A stretch of DNA of 51,691 nt from Streptomyces alboflavus (GCF_000716675.1 NZ_JNXT01000061.1:1-51691); one strand, 5' to 3'. Positions 37,455-48,785 are shown, counted from the first letter of the stretch. Notes: generated by a model from the sequence alone, not told the origin. Translations and numbers: made by a program.

Positions 37455-40400
37455 TCAAGGCGTCGGCACCGGAACTCCCATGATCTCCCTGGCATGCCGG
37501 TCCGGCGTCATCCCCAACCGCCACGCCTGCCACCCCGCGTCCAGCTCGGCCCCGCGCTCCAGGAGCAGCAGATACGCCTCGACGTACTGGTCGAGCTTGC
37601 CGTCCCGCAACGGGTGGACGGCGCGGGCGAGTTGGACCAGCTCCTCCTGGGCGACCGCCGTGCCGATCTCCCAGCCGCCGGGGGAGGCGTAGGGCAGGAG
37701 CGTGGCGCGCAGGAAGTGGGCCCAGTCCTCGCCGCGGCGGTCGCCGTAGGAGGCGAAGAGGGCGATGGCCTCGTCGCAGAGGGAGAGCGCGGCCTGTGTG
37801 CGGGCGTTCCCCGCGTCGACGACGGCCAGCTCCAGGCACGTCCACCCCTCGCCGTGGGCGACGCCGATGCGCTGGAAGTCGGCGCGGGCGTCCATGAGGA
37901 GCTGGCGGGCGAAGCCGGAGTTGCGCAGGGATCCTGTCTGGGCGGCGCGCTGGTCGCGGGTGACGCGGGCGGAGTGGTGGCGGGCGCAGGCGAGGCCGTA
38001 GACGTCGCGCATGCGGGAGAACATGGTGCGGGCCCGCTCCAGGTCGCGGACGGCCTGTTCGAGGTTGCCGGTCTCCTCCAGGGCCTGGCCGAGGTAGTAC
38101 AGGGACCAGGCCTCGCCGCGGGCGTCCTCGTTGTCGCGGTGCCGGGAGACGGCCTGGCGCAGGCCGTCGACGGCGGGCGCCGGGTCGCCCGCGACCAGCC
38201 GGGCGCGGGAGAGCTGGGTGAGGGCCCAGGCCTCGCCGCGCGCGTCACGGGTGCTGCCGTACAGGTCGAGGGCGCGCCGCAGCTCCTCCTCCGCGCGCGG
38301 CACATCGCCCTTGCGCAGGCACACCTGGCCGAGCTGGAAGTGGGCCCAGGCCTCGCCGTGCACGGACTCGCTCTCGCGGTGCAGGACCAGGGCGGTGCGC
38401 AGCATGTCCTCGGCCTCGCCGAGGCGGGACCGGTCGCGTTCGACGGCGGCCAGGGCGTGCAGGGTCCAGGCGCGGTCGCCCGCGAGCTGCTCGGACACCT
38501 GGAGGTCCAGGGCCTCGCGCAGGCGGGCGGCGGCCTCGGACAGATTGCCCTGGTGGTGCAGGGTGATGCCGAGGGAGCCGAGCGCGCGGGCCGCGCCCGC
38601 GTCCTGGTGGGCCTCGAAGTACAGGTCGACGACGGACGACAGGGTGGAGCGTGCCTGGTCGAGGTCGCCGATCTGGCGGGCCGCGATGCCGGTGCGCCAC
38701 TGCACGCTGCGCTCCATCCGGCCCCGCCCCGCCGCGCCCCCGGCGGCCGTCCCGCCCTGCTCCAGCTTCTCCAGGGACTGCGCGAACTCGCTGATCTCGC
38801 CGAGGCGGTAGAGGTCGCCGCGCAGCAGGCAGTAGTCGCACAGGGCGCCGAGCAGATTGAGGACGGCCTGCGGGTCGACGCCCTCGGCGTGCCGCAGCGC
38901 CGCCGTGATGAAGCTGGACTCGTCGTCGAGCCAGCGCAGCGCGGAGTCCAAGGACGTGAAGCCGTGCTGCCCGAAGTGGTCGGCGCGGGTGGAGGTCTTG
39001 CCGTCGACGAGGCGGATCACGGAGTCGGCCAGCTCGCCGTAGCTGACGATGAGACGTTCCTGCGCGGCGGTGCGCTCGCCCGGCTCCTCCTCGTCCGCGA
39101 GCCTGGCCTGGGCGAAGGAGCGCACGAGGTCGTGCAGGCGGTAGCGGTCGCCGCGGACGTGGTCGACGAGGCCGGCGCGGGACAGGGCGGTGAGCTGGCG
39201 GCCCGCCTCGGCCTCGTCGGTGGCGAGCAGCGCGGCGGCCGCGGCCGCGCCGAGCGAGGCACGGCCCGCGAGCGCGAGGCGTCGCAGGAGGCGGCGCGCG
39301 GGCTCCGCCTGGTCGGCGTAGCGCAGCGAGAGGGCGCGCTCGACGGGGGCGAGGGGCCCGTACGCGGAGAGGTCGTTGACCAGCTCCAGCGGGGTGCGCG
39401 GCCCGAGCGAGGACCCGGCGGCGCGCAGCGCCAGCGGAAGCCCGCCGCACAGGTCCCGCACGGTCTCCAGGGACGCCGCGTCGTAGGGCCCGGTCAGCTC
39501 CTCCGCCGAGGTGCGCAGCAACTGCTCGGCGCCCGCCGCGTCCAGCTCCGCCACGGGCAGCTGGTGCACCCAGGCGGGCATGTCCTCGGGCAGGTCGAGG
39601 GGCTTGCGGGCGGTGACGAGGACGAGGCTGTCGGAGCGCTCGGGGATGAGGGTGCGCACCTGCTCCGGGTCGCAGGCGTCGTCGAGGACGACGACCACCT
39701 CAAGGCCCGTCAGATACTGGTGGTAGATCTCGCTGAGCCGTCTGACCTGCTGTTCCTGCGTGGAGCGCTCACGGAACAGGAGCTGTTCGCGGGGCGCGCC
39801 GAGGCGGTTGAGGAGGTGCAGGAGCGCGTCGCGGGTCGACAGGGGCGGGGTGTCGGGGCTCTCGCCGCGCAGATCCACCAGGCAGGCCCCGCGGAACTGG
39901 TCCTTCACGTCGTGTGCGGCCCGCACGGCGAGCGAGGAGCGGCCCGCGCCGGGCGCCCCGTGCAGCACGACCACCGTCGGCTTGGTCTGGGTGCTGGCGC
40001 GCGCCGCGTGCACCCACTGCGCGATCCGCCCCAGCTCGGCCCGCCGCCCCGCGAACGTGCCGCCCGGCTGCGGCAGTTGCGCGAAGGACTGCTCCAGGAC
40101 GGTACGCCGCCGGGCCGCCGCGCTCTTGTCGGTGCGGCGCAGCTGCGGCGCCGGCTTCTTCGGCCCGCCGCTGCCGCCGGTCACCCCGGCGCCGCTCGCG
40201 GCGTTGAAGACCCGCTGCTGGTCGAGGAACGGCCGGATCCCGCGCACCTCGAGGGCCGTCAGCCACTGGAGCCGCAACTGCTCGGGCCCGCCCGGCTGGC
40301 TCACCGCGCCCGCGTGCCGCTGCGCGGCGGGGACGTGCGACGCGGTCACCTTCACCACCGTCGCGGCGGCGCCCGCCACCGCGACCGCCGCGCCCGCGCC

Positions 40401-40721
40401 GAGGGCCGTGCCGCCGCCCGTGCCGAGCGCGAGGTCGGCGGCCGTGGCCGCGACGGCGGCGACGGCCACGACGAGCAGCGGCGTGCCCGCGCCCTCCTTC
40501 GCGTACCGCTGGCCGAAGGTGAGCTGTCCCGCCGCCGCCTCGTCCAGGGCCCGCGTGTACGCCTCGTACTCCTCCGCCGCCGTCTGCGCCATGGTGTCGA
40601 GCGCGCCGCGCGCCCGCGACAGGAGCACCCCGCCGTCCGTGCGCCCACCGGTGCGCCGCACCTCCTCCTCGACCGCCCGTGCCAACAGCCGCTCGGCTTC
40701 GGCCCGATGGCTGTCCCGCAT
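37455..40721 (-). CDS. membrane-anchored NB-ARC/STAND NTPase with TPR repeats
   Basis: 1088 residues from ATG 40721, chosen because GGAGGGGGAC lies just upstream. Two hydrophobic segments (about 80-98 and 104-124) should anchor the N-terminus. The NB-ARC domain has Walker A HGAPGAGRSS (255-263, with Arg261 where Lys is usual), Walker B VVVVLDDA (342-349), CGGLPLALR and RYRLHDLVRSFAQ (MHD-like). From about residue 560 to 1000 are TPR repeats carrying R-G-[ED]-[AD]-W signatures, partly shared with the downstream protein. There is no SARP or HTH domain as in AfsR. It fits an NLR-like sensor and is the first gene of the operon. Confidence 0.85.
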   Translation of the reverse strand: MRDSHRAEAERLLARAVEEEVRRTGGRTDGGVLLSRARGALDTMAQTAAEEYEAYTRALDEAAAGQLTFGQRYAKEGAGTPLLVVAVAAVAATAADLALGTGGGTALGAGAAVAVAGAAATVVKVTASHVPAAQRHAGAVSQPGGPEQLRLQWLTALEVRGIRPFLDQQRVFNAASGAGVTGGSGGPKKPAPQLRRTDKSAAARRRTVLEQSFAQLPQPGGTFAGRRAELGRIAQWVHAARASTQTKPTVVVLHGAPGAGRSSLAVRAAHDVKDQFRGACLVDLRGESPDTPPLSTRDALLHLLNRLGAPREQLLFRERSTQEQQVRRLSEIYHQYLTGLEVVVVLDDACDPEQVRTLIPERSDSLVLVTARKPLDLPEDMPAWVHQLPVAELDAAGAEQLLRTSAEELTGPYDAASLETVRDLCGGLPLALRAAGSSLGPRTPLELVNDLSAYGPLAPVERALSLRYADQAEPARRLLRRLALAGRASLGAAAAAALLATDEAEAGRQLTALSRAGLVDHVRGDRYRLHDLVRSFAQARLADEEEPGERTAAQERLIVSYGELADSVIRLVDGKTSTRADHFGQHGFTSLDSALRWLDDESSFITAALRHAEGVDPQAVLNLLGALCDYCLLRGDLYRLGEISEFAQSLEKLEQGGTAAGGAAGRGRMERSVQWRTGIAARQIGDLDQARSTLSSVVDLYFEAHQDAGAARALGSLGITLHHQGNLSEAAARLREALDLQVSEQLAGDRAWTLHALAAVERDRSRLGEAEDMLRTALVLHRESESVHGEAWAHFQLGQVCLRKGDVPRAEEELRRALDLYGSTRDARGEAWALTQLSRARLVAGDPAPAVDGLRQAVSRHRDNEDARGEAWSLYYLGQALEETGNLEQAVRDLERARTMFSRMRDVYGLACARHHSARVTRDQRAAQTGSLRNSGFARQLLMDARADFQRIGVAHGEGWTCLELAVVDAGNARTQAALSLCDEAIALFASYGDRRGEDWAHFLRATLLPYASPGGWEIGTAVAQEELVQLARAVHPLRDGKLDQYVEAYLLLLERGAELDAGWQAWRLGMTPDRHAREIMGVPVPTP

Positions 40722-40891
40722 GTGGTCCCCCTCCGAGAGCGGCACGTGCCGTCGACACGTGTCCGTGCGTGTGCCCCATGTAGGGATACGTCTGCCCCGT
40801 ACCTCTACATGTACGTGTCAGTGTCCTGCGTACGGGGCGTCGGCGCGAGGGAGTCGGCGGATCAGGGGCCGGTGTGCGCGAGGATGGGGCC
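40722..40891. promoter_or_regulatory. divergent promoter region with CACGTG palindromes
   Basis: Two perfect 10-bp palindromes, GGCACGTGCC (40741-40750) and GACACGTGTC (40754-40763), have centres 13 bases apart. A 12-of-14 inverted repeat (CATGTAGGGATACG at 40777-40790, CGTACCTCTACATG at 40798-40811) follows. They lie between the NB-ARC operon and the DUF255 gene. Confidence 0.55.
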
Positions 40892-42919
<2,028 letters not shown>

Positions 42920-43029
42920 CGGCCCGGGCCGCCCTGGGTTGTGGGCGCTGACCGCCCTGGGCTGGGCGTGCCTGCTGACCGCTGTGGCTCCCGGCGGCCT
43001 CCTGACCGCAGCGGCTCCCGGGCGCGGGG
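42920..43029. other. short intergenic region with imperfect tandem repeats
   Basis: Between convergent genes, three imperfect units of roughly 30 bases repeat CTGACCGC followed by CCTGGGCTG/TGTGGCTCCCG/AGCGGCTCCCG. No clear terminator hairpin or gene is seen. Confidence 0.4.
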
Positions 43030-43794
43030 TCAGCCCGGCGGCAGGGCGACCGTGCCCTCCGACGCGGCGACGGCCTGCCGGACGATGGACTGGAGGCGTT
43101 CGTGGTGGGCGCCCCGCCAGTACACGCGGGCGCAGTCACCGCACTCCGCGAACACGTCGTACGTCCCCCGCGTGCCGCCTTCGAGCCGCTCCGCCACGTC
43201 CTCCTTGGTGGCGGCCCGCAGCGTCCCGTTGCAGGCCGTGCAGCGCGTCCACGGCCTGAGCGGCGGCGCGAACCGCTCCAGGACGTCGCTGAGCTGGTCC
43301 TCGGGCCGGTCGCTGTAGACGTACGCGCCCGCCCACAGCTCCCGGCGGCGCAGCAGCCCCCGGTCCCGGCTCAGGAGCACGCGGCGCTCGGCGGCGGACC
43401 GGGTGGCGAGCGCGGGGTCGCCGATGTCCGTGCTCTCGTACGCGGTGTCGACGCCGAGCAGCCGCAGGCGCCGGGCGAGGGTGCCGAGGTGTACGTCGAG
43501 GAGGAAGCGCAGGGGCTCCTCGGGGGGCTGCTCGTCGGGGCGCACCCGCTGCGGCCGCGGTACGCACCGCACCTCGACGCGCTGGCCCGCGGCGGGCACG
43601 TGCCCGACGGGGACCTCGTGGCCGTCCACGACGAGCGCGCCGACCTCGGTGAGGGGGACGCCGAGCGACTCCACGACGTGCCCCAGGGAGGACGCGCCGT
43701 CGGTGACGGCGGTGGTGGTGCGGCCGCGCCGGTCGTGCGGGACGAACAGGGCCAGGTCTGGGGCGAAGTCGATGAGGATCTCCGGACCGTTCAT
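43030..43794 (-). CDS. Mut7-C RNase-domain protein with ubiquitin-like N-terminus
   Basis: 254 residues from ATG 43794. Residues about 1-80 form the beta-grasp Mut7-C ubiquitin-like domain (VPLTEVGALVVDGHEVPVGH). Residues 95-160 hold the PIN-like Mut7-C core: FLLDVHLGTLARRLRLLGVD and RRVLLSRDRGLLRRREL with conserved acids. A C-terminal zinc-ribbon follows (CTACNGTL, CGDCARVYWRGAHHERL). Predicted RNase or RNA-binding protein; target unknown. Confidence 0.88.
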   Translation of the reverse strand: MNGPEILIDFAPDLALFVPHDRRGRTTTAVTDGASSLGHVVESLGVPLTEVGALVVDGHEVPVGHVPAAGQRVEVRCVPRPQRVRPDEQPPEEPLRFLLDVHLGTLARRLRLLGVDTAYESTDIGDPALATRSAAERRVLLSRDRGLLRRRELWAGAYVYSDRPEDQLSDVLERFAPPLRPWTRCTACNGTLRAATKEDVAERLEGGTRGTYDVFAECGDCARVYWRGAHHERLQSIVRQAVAASEGTVALPPG

Positions 43795-43854
43795 TGGGCC
43801 AGCATGGCAGGTTCTGGCGGGGCGCCCTTGGGTTTATGGCTTGCCGCACTCGGC

Positions 43855-43921
43855 TGGGGCTTCGCCCCTTTCCCCCTTGTCGGCGCTTCGCGCCTCGTCC
43901 TCAAGCGCCGGACGGGCTGGT
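43855..43921. repeat. Streptomyces dispersed repeat
   Basis: GGGGCTTCGCCCC-type hairpin, then GTCGGCGCTTCGCGCCTCG, TCCTCAAGCGCCGGACGGGC. It shares its parts and their order with the copies at 32.5 kb and 51.6 kb. Confidence 0.75.
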
Positions 43922-44035
43922 TCTCCCTGCGGACGGTTCTGACCTGCGGGTCGGAGCAGCCCCGGGGCACCCCTGACCTGCCCGGGCAGCCCGGATCTGC
44001 CCGGGCATCTCTGACCTACTGGTCACGCCTGCTGG

Positions 44036-44767
44036 TCACCCGTGCTGGTAGGCAACCAGCGAGATCCCCACGTAGTGCACCGCGAACGCCGCCAGCGTGA
44101 ACGAGTGGAAGACCTCGTGGAAGCCGAACCAGCGGGGGGAGGGGTTGGGGCGTTTGAAGCCGTAGACCACGCCGCCGACGCTGTAGAGGAGGCCGCCGAC
44201 GATCACGAGGACCAGGACGGCGATGCCGCCCGTGCGCAGGAAGTCGGGGAGGAAGAAGACGGCTGCCCAGCCCATGGCCAGGTAGCAGGGGGTGTAGAGC
44301 CAGCGTGGGGCGCCGACCCAGAAGACGCGGAAGACGATGCCCGCGGCGGCGGCCGCCCAGATGCCCCACATCAGCCACTGGCCCTTGGCGTCGGGCAGGA
44401 GCAGGAGGGTCAGGGGGGTGTACGTGCCCGCGATGATCAGGAAGATGTTGGCGTGGTCGAGCCTGCGCAGGACGCCGTCCGCGCGCGGGGACCAGTTGCC
44501 GCGGTGGTAGAGCGCGCTGACGCCGAACAGCAGGCACGCCGTGAGGACGTAGATCCCGCACGCTATGCGGCCGCGGGTGGAGTCGGCGAGCGCGGTCAGG
44601 AACAGACCGGAGACCAGGACCGCGGGGAACATTCCGGCGTGCAGCCAGCCGCGCAGCTTGGGCTTCACCGGGTGGACCGGCGCGGACGTCTCGGCCGCTG
44701 CCTGGTCGGCGCCGCCGGCGGGGGAGTTCACGAGCGCGTCGGGGACGGGTGAAGTCATGGGCGGCAT
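44036..44767 (-). CDS. hemolysin III/TrhA-family membrane protein
   Basis: 243 residues with about seven hydrophobic spans after a cytoplasmic N-terminus. Family motifs are present: SALYHRGNWSP in the second span region, RLDHANIFLIIAGTYTPL, and the C-terminal FHEVFHSFTLAAFAVHY. These Ser/His positions form the presumed metal site of the HlyIII/PAQR superfamily. ATG 44767 or 44758 could be the start. In bacteria TrhA is linked to membrane energetics and unsaturated fatty-acid homeostasis; the name hemolysin is historical. Confidence 0.9.
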   Translation of the reverse strand: MPPMTSPVPDALVNSPAGGADQAAAETSAPVHPVKPKLRGWLHAGMFPAVLVSGLFLTALADSTRGRIACGIYVLTACLLFGVSALYHRGNWSPRADGVLRRLDHANIFLIIAGTYTPLTLLLLPDAKGQWLMWGIWAAAAAGIVFRVFWVGAPRWLYTPCYLAMGWAAVFFLPDFLRTGGIAVLVLVIVGGLLYSVGGVVYGFKRPNPSPRWFGFHEVFHSFTLAAFAVHYVGISLVAYQHG

Positions 44768-45052
44768 CGTACCTACGGAACCGTAAGTTAGGTGTCAAAG
44801 GCGACGTGGGCAGAGCTTACTAGTGGTGAGGCTCACGGTCACGGGGTGCGTGCGTGCCCGGATGGGGGACCTGGGGAGTGGCAATGCTCACGCCGCTCAG
44901 TTGTGAGGCACTCTGGACAGATGCGCATATGCGTCGGATGATCAAATGAGTGCGGTCGGCACCGGATGAGCGCCAGGAAGATCGAAGCAGTGAAGCATCC
45001 GGGTCGCAGCCCCCACGGGGCCCCAACCACAAACCCTCGTATAGGAGCAATC
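44768..45052. promoter_or_regulatory. divergent intergenic region upstream of pckG
   Basis: 285 bases with no supportable gene. Dyads: TACGG-AA-CCGTA at 44774-44785 near the TrhA start, GTGAG-G-CTCAC at 44826-44836, and the perfect palindrome CGCATATGCG at 44924-44933. Good ribosome-site spacing (AGGAGCAATC then GTG) fixes the pckG start. Confidence 0.5.
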
Positions 45053-46903
45053 GTGGCGCGCGATATCGCGGCTCCCCCGTCAGTGACGTCCCCGGGCACC
45101 GTCCCCACCGACCACCAGGCACTCGTGTCCTGGGTGAACGAGATCGCCGAACTGACCCAGCCGGACAGGGTGGTCTGGTGCGACGGCTCCGAGGCCGAGT
45201 ACGAGCGCCTGTGCGAGGAGCTCGTGGCCAAGGGCACCTTCAAGAAGCTGGACCCGATCAAGCGGCCCAACTCCTACTACGCGGCCTCCGACCCGACCGA
45301 CGTCGCCCGCGTCGAGGACCGCACGTACATCTGCTCCGAGAAGGAGGCGGACGCCGGGCCCACCAACCACTGGAAGGCCCCCGCCGAGATGCGGGAGGTC
45401 TTCGCCGGCACGGGCGGCGAGGGCGGCATCTTCCGGGGCTCCATGCGCGGCCGCACGATGTACGTCGTGCCGTTCTGCATGGGCCCGCTCGGCTCGCCGC
45501 TGTCCGCGATCGGCGTCGAGATCACCGACTCCGCGTACGTCGCCGTCTCCATGCGCACCATGACCCGCATGGGGCAGCCGGTCCTCGACGAGCTCGGCTC
45601 CGACGGCTTCTTCGTGAAGGCCGTGCACACTCTCGGCGCCCCGCTGGAGCCGGGCCAGGCCGACGTGCCGTGGCCCTGCAACTCCACGAAGTACATCTCG
45701 CACTTCCCCGAGGACCGCGAGATCTGGTCCTACGGCTCCGGCTACGGCGGCAACGCCCTGCTCGGCAAGAAGTGCTACGCCCTGCGCATCGCGTCCGTCA
45801 TGGCGCGCGACGAGGGCTGGCTGGCCGAGCACATGCTGATCCTGAAGCTGACGCCGCCGACCGGCGAGTCCAAGTACGTCGCCGCCGCCTTCCCGTCCGC
45901 CTGCGGCAAGACCAACCTGGCCATGCTGGAGCCCACGATCTCCGGCTGGACCGTGGAGACCATCGGCGACGACATCGCCTGGATGCGGTTCGGCGAGGAC
46001 GGCCGCCTCTACGCGATCAACCCCGAGGCCGGCTTCTTCGGCGTCGCGCCCGGCACCGGCGAGCACACCAACGCCAACGCGATGAAGACCCTGTGGGGCA
46101 ACTCCGTCTTCACCAACGTCGCGCTGACGGACGACGGCGACGTCTGGTGGGAGGGCATGACGGAGGAGACCCCGAAGCACCTCACCGACTGGAAGGGCAA
46201 CGACTGGACGCCGGACTCGGGCGTCCCGGCCGCGCACCCCAACGCCCGCTTCACCACCCCGGCCGCGCAGTGCCCGATCATCGCGCCCGAGTGGGAGGAC
46301 CCCAAGGGCGTGCCGATCTCGGCGATCCTCTTCGGCGGCCGCCGCGCCTCCGCGGTGCCGCTGGTCACCGAGTCCCTCAGCTGGAACCACGGTGTCTTCC
46401 TGGGTGCGAACGTCGCCTCCGAGAAGACCGCCGCGGCCGAGGGCAAGGTCGGCGAGCTGCGCCGCGACCCGTTCGCGATGCTGCCGTTCTGCGGCTACAA
46501 CATGGGCGACTACATGGCCCACTGGGTGGACGTGGCCAAGGACAAGGACCAGTCCAAGCTGCCGAAGATCTACTACGTGAACTGGTTCCGCAAGAACGCG
46601 GACGGCAAGTTCGTGTGGCCCGGATTCGGTGAGAACTCCCGCGTCCTGAAGTGGATCGTCGACCGTCTCGACGGGCGCGCCGAGGGCGTGGAGACCCCCA
46701 TCGGCGTCCTGCCGACGCCCGCGTCCCTGGACACGAAGGGCCTCGAACTGCCCGCCGCCGACCTGGAGTTCCTGCTCACGGTCGACAAGGAGGTCTGGCG
46801 CGAGGAGGCCGCGCTCGTGCCCGAGCACCTGAACACGTTCGGGGAGCACACCCCGAAGGAGCTGTGGGACGAGTACCGCGCGCTGGTCGCCCGTCTGGGC
46901 TGA
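45053..46903 (+). CDS. pckG: phosphoenolpyruvate carboxykinase (GTP)
   Basis: 616 residues from GTG 45053, which has AGGAG 5 bases upstream; an open frame begins earlier at 44966 but lacks a ribosome site. It converts oxaloacetate and GTP to PEP, CO2 and GDP in gluconeogenesis. Diagnostic pieces are the PEPCK P-loop [23 protein letters not shown] near the N-terminus, [20 protein letters not shown] in two parts, [13 protein letters not shown], and [11 protein letters not shown]. The length matches actinobacterial enzymes. It is a single-gene unit closed by a strong hairpin. Confidence 0.96.
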   Translation: MARDIAAPPSVTSPGTVPTDHQALVSWVNEIAELTQPDRVVWCDGSEAEYERLCEELVAKGTFKKLDPIKRPNSYYAASDPTDVARVEDRTYICSEKEADAGPTNHWKAPAEMREVFAGTGGEGGIFRGSMRGRTMYVVPFCMGPLGSPLSAIGVEITDSAYVAVSMRTMTRMGQPVLDELGSDGFFVKAVHTLGAPLEPGQADVPWPCNSTKYISHFPEDREIWSYGSGYGGNALLGKKCYALRIASVMARDEGWLAEHMLILKLTPPTGESKYVAAAFPSACGKTNLAMLEPTISGWTVETIGDDIAWMRFGEDGRLYAINPEAGFFGVAPGTGEHTNANAMKTLWGNSVFTNVALTDDGDVWWEGMTEETPKHLTDWKGNDWTPDSGVPAAHPNARFTTPAAQCPIIAPEWEDPKGVPISAILFGGRRASAVPLVTESLSWNHGVFLGANVASEKTAAAEGKVGELRRDPFAMLPFCGYNMGDYMAHWVDVAKDKDQSKLPKIYYVNWFRKNADGKFVWPGFGENSRVLKWIVDRLDGRAEGVETPIGVLPTPASLDTKGLELPAADLEFLLTVDKEVWREEAALVPEHLNTFGEHTPKELWDEYRALVARLG

Positions 46904-46921
46904 CCCGAGCGGAGTGTGACA

Positions 46922-46956
46922 CCCGGGCCGGGCGCCTCCGAGGCGCCCGGCCCGGG
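46922..46956 (+). terminator. strong hairpin after pckG
   Basis: A nearly perfect 16-bp stem (CCCGGGCCGGGCGCCT and complement) lies 19 bases after the stop. It separates convergent genes and can end both. Confidence 0.75.
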
Positions 46957-46961
46957 GTCGC

Positions 46962-47372
46962 TTAGGCGGCGCCCACGAGGTGGGCGGCGGCCGCGTGCGC
47001 GTCCATGCGCTCGGCGGCCAGGATCGCCGCGCCGGTGTCGGCGCGGGAGGCGGCCACCACCAGGGCGCGGCCCGCGAGGGCGTGCGCGCGCTGGTGCAGG
47101 CCGGACACATGCGGCTCGTGGATGGCGGCGACCACGCCCGCGCGGACCGGCGGGAGGCCGCCGCGCAGCCGGGCCACCTGGGCGGCCAGCTGGTCGGCGG
47201 CCGCGTCGAGGTCCGGCGAGGGGGTGAGCCCGCGCAGTTCGTCGGTCACGGCGAGCAGCGCGGCGAGGTGCCCTGCGAGCTGGATGTCCAGCTCCTCCTC
47301 GCGGGAGCGGTGCGGGAAGTCGCCCGGGTCGGCCATGGCGTGGACCGACTTGGTGCGGATCGGCTCGTACAT
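46962..47372 (-). CDS. helical hypothetical protein
   Basis: 136 residues. N-terminus MYEPIRTKSVHAMADPGDFP, then helices with ELDIQLAGHLAALLAVTDEL and a C-terminal AHALAGRALVVAASRADTGA. Looks like a chromosomal Streptomyces protein of unknown function. A palindromic TTAGA site lies about 37 bases upstream of its ATG. Confidence 0.7.
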   Translation of the reverse strand: MYEPIRTKSVHAMADPGDFPHRSREEELDIQLAGHLAALLAVTDELRGLTPSPDLDAAADQLAAQVARLRGGLPPVRAGVVAAIHEPHVSGLHQRAHALAGRALVVAASRADTGAAILAAERMDAHAAAAHLVGAA

Positions 47373-47407
47373 GAGAGGCCTCCAGGCGGTTGCTTGAAAG
47401 CCATCCT

Positions 47408-47428
47408 AGCTTAGATTCTGTCTAAAGT
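47408..47428 (-). promoter_or_regulatory. A+T-rich palindromic site
   Basis: TTAGA-TTCTG-TCTAA, unusually A+T-rich for this genome, lies upstream of the gene starting at 47372. Its place fits a -10/operator region. The pattern is loosely like Fur/PerR-type boxes, but no assignment is made. Confidence 0.4.
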
Positions 47429-47450
47429 TGAGTCGGTCCTGGAAAGCGGG

Positions 47451-47493
47451 GCCGGGGCAGGCCCCGGCAGCGGTCGCCCCCGCTGTGGGGGCG
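47451..47493 (-). terminator. two tandem hairpins after the aminotransferase gene
   Basis: CGCCCCC-GCTGT-GGGGGCG (47475-47493) lies directly after the stop at 47496 on the minus strand. GCCGGGGC-AG-GCCCCGGC (47451-47468) follows. Confidence 0.65.
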
Positions 47494-47495
47494 GG

Positions 47496-48707
47496 TCAGG
47501 GCTGGCTGTAGCCGTCCAGGAAGCTGCCGATGCGGGTCACCGCGTCCGCCAGGTCCGGCGCCGTCGGCAGGGTCACCACGCGGAAGTGGTCGGGCTCGGG
47601 CCAGTTGAAGCCGGTGCCGTGGACCACCATGATCTTCTCGGCGCGAAGCAGGTCGAGGACCAGTCGGCGGTCGTCCTTGATCTTGAAGACCTTCGGGTCG
47701 AGCCGCGGGAAGAGGTAGAGGGAGCCCTTCGGCTTCACGCAGGTCACGCCGGGGATCTGGGTCAGTAGGTCGTACGCCGTGTCGCGCTGTTCGAGCAGGC
47801 GCCCGCCCGGGAGCACCAGGTCGTTGATCGTCTGCCGGCCGCTGAGCGCGGCGACCACGCCGTGCTGGCCCGGCATGTTCGCGCACAGGCGCATGTTCGC
47901 CAGGATCGTCAGGCCCTCGATGTACGAGGCGGCGTGGGCCTTCGGCCCGGAGACCGACATCCAGCCGACGCGGTACCCGGCCACGCGGTACGCCTTCGAC
48001 ATGCCGTTGAACGTGAGCGTGAGCAGGTCCGGGGCGACGGCGGCGGTCGGCGTGTGCGTGGCGCCGTCGTAGAGGATCTTGTCGTAGATCTCGTCCGAGC
48101 AGACCAGGAGGTTGTGGCGGCGCGCGATGTCGGTGAGGGCGCGGACCATCGCCTCGTCGTAGACCGCCCCGGTCGGGTTGTTCGGGTTGATGATCACCAT
48201 CGCCTTGGTGCGGTCGGTGATCTTGCGCTCGATGTCGGCGAGGTCGGGCATCCAGTCCGCCTGCTCGTCGCAGCGGTAGTGCACGGCGGTGCCGCCGGAG
48301 AGGGAGACCGCGGCGGTCCACAGGGGGTAGTCGGGCGCCGGGACCAGGACCTCGTCGCCGTCGTCGAGCAGGCCCTGCATGGCCATCACGATCAGCTCGG
48401 AGACGCCGTTGCCGATGAAGACGTGCTCGACGTCGGTCTCGATGCCGAGGGTCTGGTTGTGCATCACCACGGCGCGGCGCGCCGCGAGCAGGCCCTTCGC
48501 GTCGCCGTACCCATGGGCTTCGCCGACGTTGCGGAGGATGTCCTCCAGGATCTCCGGGGGGCACTCGAAGCCGAAGGCCGCGGGGTTGCCGGTGTTGAGC
48601 TTGAGGATGCGGTGGCCCGCGGCTTCCAGGCGCATCGCCTCCTCGAGGACGGGGCCCCGGATCTCGTAGCAGACGTTGGCGAGCTTCGTGGACTGGATCA
48701 CCTGCAT
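47496..48707 (-). CDS. PLP-dependent aminotransferase (alanine type)
   Basis: 403 residues from ATG 48707 (GGGGG just upstream). Fold-type I signatures: LKLNTGNPAAFGF, HGYGDAKGLLAARRAV, VPAPDYPLWTAAV, NPNNPTGAVYDE and CSDEIYDKILYDG. The PLP lysine is in FNGMSKAYRVAGYRVGW. Sequence style matches AlaA-like glutamate-pyruvate aminotransferases that make alanine. It is monocistronic and ended by tandem hairpins. Confidence 0.93.
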   Translation of the reverse strand: MQVIQSTKLANVCYEIRGPVLEEAMRLEAAGHRILKLNTGNPAAFGFECPPEILEDILRNVGEAHGYGDAKGLLAARRAVVMHNQTLGIETDVEHVFIGNGVSELIVMAMQGLLDDGDEVLVPAPDYPLWTAAVSLSGGTAVHYRCDEQADWMPDLADIERKITDRTKAMVIINPNNPTGAVYDEAMVRALTDIARRHNLLVCSDEIYDKILYDGATHTPTAAVAPDLLTLTFNGMSKAYRVAGYRVGWMSVSGPKAHAASYIEGLTILANMRLCANMPGQHGVVAALSGRQTINDLVLPGGRLLEQRDTAYDLLTQIPGVTCVKPKGSLYLFPRLDPKVFKIKDDRRLVLDLLRAEKIMVVHGTGFNWPEPDHFRVVTLPTAPDLADAVTRIGSFLDGYSQP

Positions 48708-48785
48708 CCCCCGAGGGTATCGGGCGGGGGCGCCTTGGGTGGGGAGAGCTCGGTCACCTCTGGCCGGCGGCGGGTGCGGGTTCGT

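Noticed and set aside
45080..47110. 676-codon open frame antisense to pckG
   Set aside because: The plus strand encodes an unmistakable PEP carboxykinase; the antisense product has no recognisable motif.
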